A stretch of 64,000 bases of DNA from Sphingobium estronivorans (GTDB lineage: Bacteria; Pseudomonadota; Alphaproteobacteria; Sphingomonadales; Sphingomonadaceae). How positions within the stretch are numbered: position 1 is the first letter of the stretch; the number at the start of each line of letters is the position of its first letter. The notes beneath the pieces were generated by a model. That model was given only the letters and a program-made list of their open reading frames with translations, did no database searches and was not told the origin of the DNA. The translations under genes and the position numbers were made by a program. This document shows, in pieces, positions 42,533 through 50,378 of this stretch. Where the stretch lies: assembly GCF_008692605.1 (NCBI RefSeq), contig NZ_LFCT01000030.1:1-64000 (forward strand), given 5' to 3'.

Positions 42533-43639
42533 TTGAAAACGAGAATTGTGACCGTGCTGGCCGGGCTGGCCGTCTCGCTTCTTCCGGCGCAATCCGCTTC
42601 CGGCCGGCCATCACCGTTGGAAACTGTGAAGCCGATCGCGCTGCCGAATGTGGAGGATATGGCCGTCCTGCCGGGCGGGCGATGGCTGATCGCCAGCAGC
42701 ATGAGTTCCGACGACATCAAACCCGGCCTCTATGCCGTGGAAACCGCAACAGCGCGGTTCGAGCAACTTTATCCCGACAATGGCGCCACTTCTCCGGCAG
42801 CTTCGTCGCTACGCCCCTCCAGCACCGCCCGATCGGCCTGTCCGGCTGAACTTGCCTCCGGCGAATTTTCCGGTCACGGCATATCCTATCGGCCGACGTC
42901 CGCTCGCGGCGGCGAGCTATATGTGGTCAATCATGGAGGTCGGGAATCGATCGAAATATTCGATGTTGAGTTACCTCGCGCAGTTGGCGTCGCACCGAAG
43001 CTGAGATGGAAGGACTGTATTCTGGCGCCTGCCGGGACGGTAGGTAATGCTGTGGCATGGACCCATGACGGACGAATCTATGCGACGGTGACGCCCGTGG
43101 TGAATGGCATGCCCCAGACCGGCGACATCCGCTACTGGACGGCTTCGTCCGGTTGGACGAGCTTGCCGGGCAGCGCGGTGGAAGTTCCTACCGGCATCGC
43201 GATCGCCCCCGATGGGCGGAAGATCTATGTCTCCTCCTTCCCGACGCGCAAGGTGATAGAGCTGACGCCAGGCAAAATCCCCGCGCGGCGCGAGGTTGCG
43301 GTAACGTTCGGTGCGGACAATCTCAGCGTGGCGAAAGATGGAGCGATCCTGGTTGGCGGACTAGACGGCAAGCCTGCAGATATCATGCGATCCTGTCCCG
43401 GATCGGACAGTCCGACATGCCGATTCACCGGCTATGTCGCTCGCATCAATCCAGCCTCGCTTACAGTTAGCTGCACGCTGTCGCTTGGCCCCACAGTGAC
43501 AACGACCGCCACCCAGGTCGGAAAGTTGCTGTGGTTCGGTTCGAGCCGCGCCCCACGCATATGGCGCGCACCCGTCGCAGCACTGAAAAACTGCCCCGGC
43601 TCGTTCGATGTCGGTGCGGGTCGGGCAGGAGATGAGTAG
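42533..43639 (+). CDS. Secreted paraoxonase/arylesterase-like propeller
   Basis: 368 residues from a TTG at 42533 (GGGGAGAGG before it; product MKTRIVTVLAG). A signal peptide ends near SAS (about 23). Calcium ligands of paraoxonases are seen as NVEDM (E41, D42), GNAVAW (N172) and DNLSV (D262, N263); the fourth asparagine site is a threonine (TGIAIAPDGRKIYVSSF, T220). The histidine dyad is intact: GHGIS H115 and VVNHGG H134. It should be a periplasmic lactonase or arylesterase. Paralogues are at 17945 and 31348. The MFS gene follows after 59 bases. Confidence 0.8.
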   Translation: MKTRIVTVLAGLAVSLLPAQSASGRPSPLETVKPIALPNVEDMAVLPGGRWLIASSMSSDDIKPGLYAVETATARFEQLYPDNGATSPAASSLRPSSTARSACPAELASGEFSGHGISYRPTSARGGELYVVNHGGRESIEIFDVELPRAVGVAPKLRWKDCILAPAGTVGNAVAWTHDGRIYATVTPVVNGMPQTGDIRYWTASSGWTSLPGSAVEVPTGIAIAPDGRKIYVSSFPTRKVIELTPGKIPARREVAVTFGADNLSVAKDGAILVGGLDGKPADIMRSCPGSDSPTCRFTGYVARINPASLTVSCTLSLGPTVTTTATQVGKLLWFGSSRAPRIWRAPVAALKNCPGSFDVGAGRAGDE

Positions 43640-43698
43640 ATTTCAAATCCTACCGCACCTACGCCGCCAATGGAGCTGTATCGTCAGAAAGGCCTGTC

Positions 43699-44949
43699 AT
43701 GAATGAATCCCAAGTCGGACAGGCGGACGGAGAATTGTCCCTCGGCTGGCGATTGCTACTGGCGAGTGCCTTTGGGGTCGGATTCGGATCAATCGGATTC
43801 GTCACTTATTCGATCGGTGCGTTTATTGATCCGCTGGGGCGGGAATTCGGATGGACGCGCACGCAGGTCCAGGGGGCGATAGCTTTCGGCGTCGGCCTGG
43901 GCGGCTTCTTCGCCCCGATCGTGGGCTATATGATCGACCGTTATGGCGGCCGAACGATCGCGCTATGGGGACTCGTCGGTGTCGCCGTCGGATATTTGAT
44001 GGCGGGCGCTTCGCAAGGTTCGCTCAGCTTTTTCTACCTTGCTTATGCCGCTGTCGCGCTGCTGGGAGCGGGGAGCGGCCCGGTAAGTTGGACCCGCGCC
44101 GTTGCGAACCATTTCCACGAGCGCCGGGGACTTGCCCTGGCATTGACCCTGTCGGGAACAGGCATGGCGGCGATTTTCGTGCCGCCCTACACAGTCTATG
44201 TCGTGGAAAATTACGGCTGGCGTGTGGGTTATATAGCGCTGGCCCTGCTGCCCATGATCGCCCTCGCACTGGCGGCGCTTTTCTTCTTCCCTGACCGGTC
44301 CTCCCGGGGACGTATGGCGGCGGTCGATGAGCGGACGCTGACGGGCTTCACCTTGCGCGAGGCAGTTCGCTCCTTTCGTTTCTGGTTGCTCCTGGCATCG
44401 ATCCTGACCATGTATATCGGAATCACGGGCATAGTGCCTAACCTCATTCCGGCGCTGACCGACAAGGGGTTCACTCCCGCGGCAGCGGCATCGATACAGA
44501 GCGGCTATGGAATCTCACTCATCATCGCGCGTCTGGGAATCGGCTGGCTGCTGGACCGTTTTTGGGGGCCAGGGGTCGCCGCCGTCACGCTGACCTCTCC
44601 GGTCATCGCCTGCCTTATATTGATGGGCGAGCCGAGCTATGCGGCGGCAATGCTGGCATCGGTACTGGTCGGCGCGGCGGCGGGCGCGGAACTGGACCTG
44701 CTCGCCTATTTCGCGGCGCGCTATTTCGGGCTGCGCAACTATGGGCGGATTTACGGGTTGCTTTACACGGGCGTCGCGCTGGGGGCGGGCCTAGGCCCGA
44801 TATCCTTTGCCTATCTGTCGCAGATCAGCGGTTCCTATACGGCGAGTTTTCAGGTCGCGCTTGGCCTGTTCGCCTTCGGCGGCGTCAGTATCCTGTTCAT
44901 GGGCCGCTATCCGCAAGGGCATGTCGGCAGCAACGCCAGACGGACTTGA
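43699..44949 (+). CDS. MFS transporter, monocarboxylate/oxalate-formate-like
   Basis: A 416-residue, 12-helix major facilitator. The AAAGG site precedes the ATG. Helix 1 is followed by IGAFIDPLGREFGWTRTQVQGAIAFG and motif A is GYMIDRYGGRTIALWG. It is a paralogue of the protein at 4353-5639 and probably carries an organic acid. It completes a TonB receptor, lactonase and inner-membrane carrier set that could bring the substrate across both membranes. It converges on the glutathione reductase gene four bases later. Confidence 0.85.
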   Translation: MNESQVGQADGELSLGWRLLLASAFGVGFGSIGFVTYSIGAFIDPLGREFGWTRTQVQGAIAFGVGLGGFFAPIVGYMIDRYGGRTIALWGLVGVAVGYLMAGASQGSLSFFYLAYAAVALLGAGSGPVSWTRAVANHFHERRGLALALTLSGTGMAAIFVPPYTVYVVENYGWRVGYIALALLPMIALALAALFFFPDRSSRGRMAAVDERTLTGFTLREAVRSFRFWLLLASILTMYIGITGIVPNLIPALTDKGFTPAAAASIQSGYGISLIIARLGIGWLLDRFWGPGVAAVTLTSPVIACLILMGEPSYAAAMLASVLVGAAAGAELDLLAYFAARYFGLRNYGRIYGLLYTGVALGAGLGPISFAYLSQISGSYTASFQVALGLFAFGGVSILFMGRYPQGHVGSNARRT

Positions 44950-44953
44950 ACTT

Positions 44954-46315
44954 TCACCTAAGCAGTACCAACTCCTCAGCCATGCTGGGATGGAGCGCGA
45001 TGGTGTCGTCAAAGGCCTGTTTGGTAAGACCTGCCTTTACCGCGACGGCCGCCGCCTGCAATATTTCTGGCGCGTCGGGGCCAATCATGTGCAAGCCGAC
45101 GACACGCTCAGTCGCAGCATCGACCACCATCTTGTAGAGCGCGCGCTCGTCCCGCCCGGCAAGCACATTCTTCATAGCCCGGAAATCCGACGTGTAGACC
45201 TTGACCGCGCCAAGCCTGTCGCGCGCCTCCGCCTCGGTCATGCCAACGGCGGCAATCGGAGGATGACTGAACACCGCCGAAGGGATGCAGCCATAGTCTA
45301 CCGTGCGCGGGTTGCCGCCGAAGACGGTATCAGCAAAGGCATGTCCTTCGCGGATGGCGACGGGGGTCAGTTGCACCCGGTCGGTCACGTCGCCCACGGC
45401 GTAGATGCTCTCGACGCTGGTGCGGCTATGGTCATCGACCCTGATCGCGCCCTTTCCGTCCAACTCGACGCCGACATCCTCGAGCCCCAATTCGTCGCTC
45501 TTGGGCCTGCGTCCGGTCGCGAAGATCAGCAGGTCGCAATCGATGGGATCGCCATCCCTGATATGGACGCGCAGCGTGCCATCCTCCCGCTTTCCCACCC
45601 GTTCCAGCGGGGCGTTGAAGCGGAAGTTGATACCCTTGCTGAGGCTGATCTGGAGCAGCCGGTCGCGAATTTGCGCGTCATAGCCGCGCAGCATCTGGTC
45701 CGATCGGTTGACCAGCGTCACATGGGCGCCAAATTCGTTGAAGATGCCCGCAAATTCATTGGCGATATAGCCGCCGCCCGCGATCACGACGCGCCTTGGG
45801 CATTCGTCCAGATGGAAGACCTCGTTGGAGGTGATACCATGCTCCGCGCCCTCAATCTCCGGGAGCATCGGCCAGGCGCCGGTGGCGATGAGAATATATT
45901 TCGCCGTGATCGCCCGGCCGCTGGCGAGCGTTACCGAATGGACGCCAGTGATTGTCGCCCGTTCCCGGAACAGCCGGACGTTGTGGCTTTCCAGCGTATT
46001 GCCATACATGCCCTCCAACCGGTCGACATCAGCCAGCACATTGTTGCGCAGCACCGTCCAGTCGAAATCGCAGTCGGGCACGTTCCAGCCGAAACGGCGC
46101 GCGTCCTTCAGGTCCTCGGCGAAATGGGCGCCATAGACGAGCAGCTTCTTGGGGACGCAGCCGCGAATGACGCAGGTTCCCCCGACGCGATATTCCTCTG
46201 CGATGGCGACGCTGGCGCCATGGCTCGCCGCGATCCGCGCCGCCCGCACGCCGCCCGATCCGGCGCCGATGACAAACAGGTCGAAATCATAGGGCATGGC
46301 GGCGGCTCCGTTCAT
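44954..46315 (-). CDS. gor: Glutathione-disulfide reductase
   Basis: 453 residues from the ATG at 46315 (GGAGAAACT before it). FAD motif GAGSGGVRAARIA, redox disulfide GGTCVIRGCVPKK (C48, C53), NADP-binding AGGGYIANEFAGIFNEFG with arginines in VNRSDQMLRGYD, and the C-terminal acid-base ALHPSMAEE. The arginines indicate NADPH, as expected of glutathione reductase rather than lipoamide dehydrogenase. It may supply reduced glutathione to the GST at 7643, but the two genes are 36 kb apart and this could be the housekeeping enzyme. Confidence 0.9.
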   Translation of the reverse strand: MNGAAAMPYDFDLFVIGAGSGGVRAARIAASHGASVAIAEEYRVGGTCVIRGCVPKKLLVYGAHFAEDLKDARRFGWNVPDCDFDWTVLRNNVLADVDRLEGMYGNTLESHNVRLFRERATITGVHSVTLASGRAITAKYILIATGAWPMLPEIEGAEHGITSNEVFHLDECPRRVVIAGGGYIANEFAGIFNEFGAHVTLVNRSDQMLRGYDAQIRDRLLQISLSKGINFRFNAPLERVGKREDGTLRVHIRDGDPIDCDLLIFATGRRPKSDELGLEDVGVELDGKGAIRVDDHSRTSVESIYAVGDVTDRVQLTPVAIREGHAFADTVFGGNPRTVDYGCIPSAVFSHPPIAAVGMTEAEARDRLGAVKVYTSDFRAMKNVLAGRDERALYKMVVDAATERVVGLHMIGPDAPEILQAAAVAVKAGLTKQAFDDTIALHPSMAEELVLLR

Positions 46316-46422
46316 AGTTTCTCCGGAGCGTTTCCTCAGCGACAAGCGTTCGCCCCGGACCTGCCGAAGGGAAGGATAGCGATGCGATCACCCCCCTTTT
46401 TGTGTCCGTCCGCATCGTGCGA

Positions 46423-46438
46423 CCGGACGTTAGATAGG
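46423..46438 (+). promoter_or_regulatory. GATAGGT element upstream of cupin gene
   Basis: CCGG, ACGTTA, GATAGG, then TG, sense orientation, 125 bases before the ATG at 46564. It overlaps a GTCCG...CGGAC inverted pair. Confidence 0.4.
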
Positions 46439-46563
46439 TGGCGTGGCCCTGCCATTGCCGAAACTCCCGCTTCGAAGAAGGCCGATGCCGCCGTCTGTCT
46501 GGATTAAGCCGGGCGAGGGGGCTAATCGCCTTATCTTGATGAAATAAGGAAGAGAGGATCAAC

Positions 46564-47103
46564 ATGCTTCCGCCAGTAAGACGCGTCGTCACCGGCCAGA
46601 CGGGCGATGATCGCCATATCTATACCCATGTCGAAGAAGTTGCGCCGATGGAGATGGGCGGCGGCGCCAAATGGTATGGCATGTGGGGGTGGGAGGAACT
46701 CCCGACCCTTCCGTTCAGCCCGGAAGGTCCCTATCAGCCGCGCAGCATCTTTCCAGAAGCTGGCGGCATGCGCGCCAATATGGTGACCTTCCCGCCGGGC
46801 TTCGGCGTCAAGGGCGTCGAATTTCCTGCCATCGCCCCTGATCCAGAATATCATCGGCTGCAGGCGGCCGTATCCTCGGGCGGCGAGCACGATTTCGACG
46901 TCGGCATGCACTCGACGGACTCGGTGGACCTGGGCTTCGTCTTTTCCGGCGAGATCACGCTGATCCAGGGGGACGGCAGCGAGGTGACGCTGCGGCGCGG
47001 CGATGTGATGGTCCAGAATGGCGCAAAGCATGCGTGGGAAAATCGCGGCAGCGAATCGTGCATGATCTGCTTCGTGGTACTGGGCACGTCGCGCAAGGGT
47101 TGA
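46564..47103 (+). CDS. Cupin-domain protein
   Basis: A 179-residue protein whose C-terminal half is a cupin: MHSTDSVDLGFVFSGEITLIQGDGSEVTLRRGDVMVQNGAKHAWEN. The first motif has the H-x-T-D-S-x-D pattern of many single-domain bacterial cupins that bind a small organic ligand or metal. The N-terminal half contains a conserved MWGWEELPTLPFSPEGP stretch I do not recognise. AAGGAAGAGAGG precedes the ATG. It is followed after 32 bases by the AhpD-fold gene, forming a pair that probably acts in sequence. Confidence 0.78.
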   Translation: MLPPVRRVVTGQTGDDRHIYTHVEEVAPMEMGGGAKWYGMWGWEELPTLPFSPEGPYQPRSIFPEAGGMRANMVTFPPGFGVKGVEFPAIAPDPEYHRLQAAVSSGGEHDFDVGMHSTDSVDLGFVFSGEITLIQGDGSEVTLRRGDVMVQNGAKHAWENRGSESCMICFVVLGTSRKG

Positions 47104-47135
47104 ACCGCCCGCAGCGGCGGAAATGGAGATGAGCA

Positions 47136-48038
47136 ATGTCGGATAACGGATATGGCTTCGCCTACACGCGCGGCCTCAACCTCACCAATGTCCATGAGAC
47201 GACCGATCAGGAAAAGGCAGAATTCTGGGCGGACAAGATGGCATGGCGGCCTGGCAAAATGGCCTATCCGCTAACCGCCTACAGCTTCCTGATCCAGAAC
47301 CGGCCAGACATGTTGAAATATCACATGCGGCAGATGCAGTTCCTCCACGCGGTGCCCGCCAATGGCGAGATTCCGATGGGGATCACGATGCTGACCATGC
47401 TGCACTGGTATGCGTGCAACCGGGTGCCGGGCGGCGTCCTGCACGAGGTGATGGGCTGCCAGGAAATGGGCGCGAGCAAAGCGCAGGTGAACGAGATTTT
47501 CGGTCTGGCCTTCATGCATTCGGGGCCCTGCGGCTTCAACGAGGTGTATAATCAGGCCTTCGACTATATGGCGAGCTATCGCGAACCGGCGAATGCGATC
47601 CAGTGGCCCAAGGGCTGGGCGCCCGACGCCGCGGCCTTCCGCAGCGGGCTCGATTTCGACAATCCGGAACTGACCAAGGCGGAGCTGGAATCGCTCGACC
47701 AATGGTATACCGACACCATCGGCTATGTACCCAAATCCATTTCGACGCTGGCCAAATATAATCCGGGCTTCGTCAAGCAACATCGCGGCAAGTTCGAAGG
47801 CGCGCTGGCGACCAGCGCGCTACCCAAGCAGATGGTCCCCTATATCCTCATCCACTACAACATGAACCGGGGCTTCCGCGACGGCATCCGGGAGGCGACC
47901 CTGCTCGGCAAGGCATGGGGCATGAGCCGCGATCATGTCATCAACGCGGTGACGCTCGGCACCGGCTATATGGCAGGGATCGACGGCATGTATATCGTGG
48001 AAGAGGCTATCGGCGACCTTCTGGAACATTGGGACTGA
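47136..48038 (+). CDS. Duplicated AhpD-fold (carboxymuconolactone decarboxylase-like) protein
   Basis: A 300-residue, mostly helical protein. Two similar halves are suggested: 80-150 (MGITMLTMLHWYACNRVPGGVLHEVMGCQEMGASKAQVNEIFGLAFMHSG) and 180-290 (LDQWYTDTIGYVPKS, then REATLLGKAWGMSRDHVINAVTLGTGYMAGI). This is how two-domain carboxymuconolactone decarboxylase relatives look. The CxxC peroxidatic pair is missing. A decarboxylase, lyase or lactonase role is possible. Superfamily assignment is by fold pattern only. Confidence 0.55.
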   Translation: MSDNGYGFAYTRGLNLTNVHETTDQEKAEFWADKMAWRPGKMAYPLTAYSFLIQNRPDMLKYHMRQMQFLHAVPANGEIPMGITMLTMLHWYACNRVPGGVLHEVMGCQEMGASKAQVNEIFGLAFMHSGPCGFNEVYNQAFDYMASYREPANAIQWPKGWAPDAAAFRSGLDFDNPELTKAELESLDQWYTDTIGYVPKSISTLAKYNPGFVKQHRGKFEGALATSALPKQMVPYILIHYNMNRGFRDGIREATLLGKAWGMSRDHVINAVTLGTGYMAGIDGMYIVEEAIGDLLEHWD

Positions 48039-48058
48039 ACAGCGCGGTGGCAGCGACC

Positions 48059-48087
48059 GGATCGGCGCGGATGATCCGAGCCGATCC
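48059..48087. terminator. Possible two-way terminator between convergent genes
   Basis: GGATCGGC (48059-48066) pairs with GCCGATCC (48080-48087); the loop holds a smaller GGAT/ATCC pair. A CGTTTA tail is only weakly T-rich. It lies between the convergent AhpD-fold and MaoC genes. Confidence 0.4.
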
Positions 48088-48160
48088 CGTTTATAGCCAG
48101 AATGGCCGCGTGTATTTCGACCACGCGGTCACACTGTACAGAAAAGGTTTTCCCGACAAC

Positions 48161-48649
48161 TCATGCCTTTGGATAGAGCAACCATGTCAGCCAGGATAGG
48201 GGGTTGTTCGGTGTTTGGTTGCCGACCTGCTCTGCGGATGTAGCGCTCGATTGGGAAGGCGGCAAGACAATGGTCGCAGTTGCCGAGTTAACCATCCCGC
48301 GATCCTCGCTGTCCAGCCTGACGGAGCAGGTCACCTTGCCGCCCTCTATCGCATCGACCGTTGCCTTGGCGACGATCCTTTCCCCACCATAGACATTGTC
48401 GAGGAAGCGCGACGTCATGTTGGCGATCTGCCCGCCGGGGAACGCTGACAACAGGCAGTTCATCATATAGGCAATGTTGATCGGCCCCTGGTTGATTACC
48501 CTGTCGCCCAGTCCCTTGGCCTTCACGAACTCGACGTCGAGATGGATCTGGTTCGGGTCGGCCAGAAAGATGGCCCATTCCTTCATCGCCTCGGGATCGA
48601 CGTGATCTATGATGAAAGGTGGCAGTTCGTCGCCCACTGCATAGGTCAT
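48161..48649 (-). CDS. MaoC-family hydratase (catalytic half)
   Basis: 162 residues from the ATG at 48649, overlapping the stop of the upstream gene as ATGA and with GGAGGGAG before it. The hydratase-2 motif is recognisable: FLADPNQIHLDVEFVKAKGL with D, N and H, then VINQGPINIAY. The C-terminus of about 30 residues (NNPLSWLTWLLYPKA) is extra. With the next gene it forms two hot-dog chains, like the heteromeric hydratases of steroid and long-chain acyl-CoA pathways. Expected reaction: hydration of an enoyl-CoA made by the dehydrogenases of this operon. Confidence 0.8.
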   Translation of the reverse strand: MTYAVGDELPPFIIDHVDPEAMKEWAIFLADPNQIHLDVEFVKAKGLGDRVINQGPINIAYMMNCLLSAFPGGQIANMTSRFLDNVYGGERIVAKATVDAIEGGKVTCSVRLDSEDRGMVNSATATIVLPPSQSSATSAEQVGNQTPNNPLSWLTWLLYPKA

Positions 48650-49101
48650 GCCAGCTCCCTCCTTGGAAGCACCCACACATTGTCGGTTTCCAGCGCCGCG
48701 CCGCCCTCCGGTCCATGGAGGCGCAATCGATAGGTGAGCACATCCATGACGCCGAGCTTGCGGCTGCGCTTGCGCTCCAGACTCAGTACCTCGCCCGAGA
48801 CGGTATAGGGCAGCCCGGTTCGCAACGGCGTGGAAAAGCGCACCTCGCTACTCCCCATCATCGGGCCATCGTCGACATCGAAATCGCAGGCGGCACAGAG
48901 TCCGGCCACGGTCTTGCCCATGGCCACCTGCGTCGCGACATAATAATAAATGGGGTGTGCTGTGCCGTCGTCCGCGGGTGCTATCCCCGTTGATCGGCAC
49001 AGGGCGTCATTCTCCTGGGCTGAGATGACATAGGCGTCCGTGCCGTCCAGCCGGAGGCCGGCGACCTCGGGAGGCGGCGGCAAAACGTCCATATCGGGCA
49101 A
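48646..49101 (-). CDS. MaoC N-terminal-like hot-dog protein (partner half)
   Basis: 151 residues from a TTG at 49101 with GGGAG seven bases before it (an ATG three codons later is less well placed). It resembles the non-catalytic N-terminal hot-dog half of double MaoC hydratases (FAS1-like dehydratase region): HPIYYYVATQVAMGKTV and GSSEVRFSTPLRTGLPYTVSGEV. It lacks the D...N..H motif of the catalytic half. It probably binds the bulky acyl tail and pairs with the product of the overlapping next gene. Confidence 0.75.
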   Translation of the reverse strand: MPDMDVLPPPPEVAGLRLDGTDAYVISAQENDALCRSTGIAPADDGTAHPIYYYVATQVAMGKTVAGLCAACDFDVDDGPMMGSSEVRFSTPLRTGLPYTVSGEVLSLERKRSRKLGVMDVLTYRLRLHGPEGGAALETDNVWVLPRRELA

Positions 49102-49129
49102 TGCTTATCTCCCTCAGAAGGAGCGCGGG

Positions 49130-50293
49130 TTAGAAGGATCTCGGCAGGCCGAGGCTTTCGGCGATCGAGTTGCGTACCATCTCATTGGAAATGGGCGTCA
49201 TTCGAAGGATGCGATGGTCGCGCCAGTAGCGTTGCATGTCGGTTTCCGCTGAATAGCCCATGCCGCCCATGATCTGAATGCCCAGATCCGCCGCCTTCAC
49301 GGCATTTTCTGTCGCCACCATCTTCAGCATATTGGCTTCCACGCCGCATTGTTTTCCGGCCGCCTGCAGGCTGGCAACGTAATAGAGCAGCAGTTCCGTC
49401 GTCTTCTGCCAGGTTGCGATGTCAGCGATATAATGCTGGAGGATCTGGAAACGGCCGATGATGCCGCCGAACGCCTTGCGCTCCTTCACATAGGCGAGCG
49501 CGTCCTCCAAGATGCCGTCCATGGCGCCCAGGCACTGCGCGCCGACCATGATCCGCTCGTTATTCAGCGTCGGCAGCATCATGTACCAGGCGTTGCCGGG
49601 CGTGCCGAGCACGTCTTCATCGGGGATGAACACATCGTCGAAAGTGACCGAGCAGGAACCCATGGCCCGCATGCCGAGCTTGGGCAGGAGCGAGGCGGTG
49701 ATGCCCGGCGACTTGGCGTCGGCGAAGAACAGGGTCAGGCCCTGATGCCGCTTTTCCACATCCTTGTCGGTGCGGGCGAGCAGCAGGAGCCGGTCGGCGA
49801 CCTTGGCGCCGGTGGTCCACATCTTGGCGCCGTTGACCTTCCAGCCGCCCTCGACCTTGACTGCGTTGGTTTTCATCGCGCCCAGCACGTCGGTTCCGCC
49901 ATCGGGTTCCGTCACGGAGATGGCGACGCGCAGATTGCCCTCCGCCATGGGGCGCAGCCAGCGTTCCTTCTGTTCGGGCGTGCCATAGAGGCCGACCGAT
50001 TTGGCACCGGCGAATGAAGTCACGCCCCAGGTCCAGATGAGGCCGCCGGCGGTGCGGGCCAGTTCACGGGCGAAGATCATCTGCGTCATGACGTCGCCGC
50101 CCAAGCCGCCAAATTCCTCCGGGATGCCGATCCCGAAGAAGCCCTGTGCCTTCAGCTTGTCCCAGAGCGGGAAGGGATAATTTTCCTCGTCCGCTTCCAA
50201 CTGGCGCATGAGGTCTTTGGGTGCTTCAGCATCGACCCAGCGCCGCACCACGTCGCGGAACGCTTCCTGTTCTTCCGTCAGCGAGAAATCCAT
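49130..50293 (-). CDS. Acyl-CoA dehydrogenase
   Basis: A 387-residue flavin dehydrogenase. FAD/substrate motifs are SVTEPDGGTDVLGAMKT and MWTTGAKVADRLLLLART; the end GGMGYSAETDMQRYWRDHRILRMTPISNEMVRNSIAESLGLPRSF is family-typical. At the position of the MCAD-type catalytic glutamate (YEGT) it has TPIS, so the base must lie elsewhere or the reaction differ. It pairs with the dehydrogenase at 50379, and alpha2-beta2 heteromeric dehydrogenases are common in steroid-type pathways. A GATAGGTT element lies 60 bases upstream. Confidence 0.88.
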   Translation of the reverse strand: MDFSLTEEQEAFRDVVRRWVDAEAPKDLMRQLEADEENYPFPLWDKLKAQGFFGIGIPEEFGGLGGDVMTQMIFARELARTAGGLIWTWGVTSFAGAKSVGLYGTPEQKERWLRPMAEGNLRVAISVTEPDGGTDVLGAMKTNAVKVEGGWKVNGAKMWTTGAKVADRLLLLARTDKDVEKRHQGLTLFFADAKSPGITASLLPKLGMRAMGSCSVTFDDVFIPDEDVLGTPGNAWYMMLPTLNNERIMVGAQCLGAMDGILEDALAYVKERKAFGGIIGRFQILQHYIADIATWQKTTELLLYYVASLQAAGKQCGVEANMLKMVATENAVKAADLGIQIMGGMGYSAETDMQRYWRDHRILRMTPISNEMVRNSIAESLGLPRSF

Positions 50294-50353
50294 TGTCGTC
50301 TCATCATGGCTTTTGTGTGTTGCCTACCATCGGCGCAAAGCGCGTCGCGACAA

Positions 50354-50369
50354 CCTATCGGAAGTCGGG
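50354..50369 (-). promoter_or_regulatory. GATAGGTT element upstream of acyl-CoA dehydrogenase
   Basis: On the minus strand: CCCG, ACTTCC, GATAGG, TT, ending 60 bases before the dehydrogenase start at 50293. It lies in the gap between the two dehydrogenase genes, which suggests an internal promoter in the long operon. Confidence 0.45.
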
Positions 50370-50378
50370 CGATGGGGA

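Noticed and set aside
44807..46507. A long plus-strand frame across the glutathione reductase gene
   Set aside because: The reductase on the minus strand shows every active-site motif, so the plus frame is a shadow.
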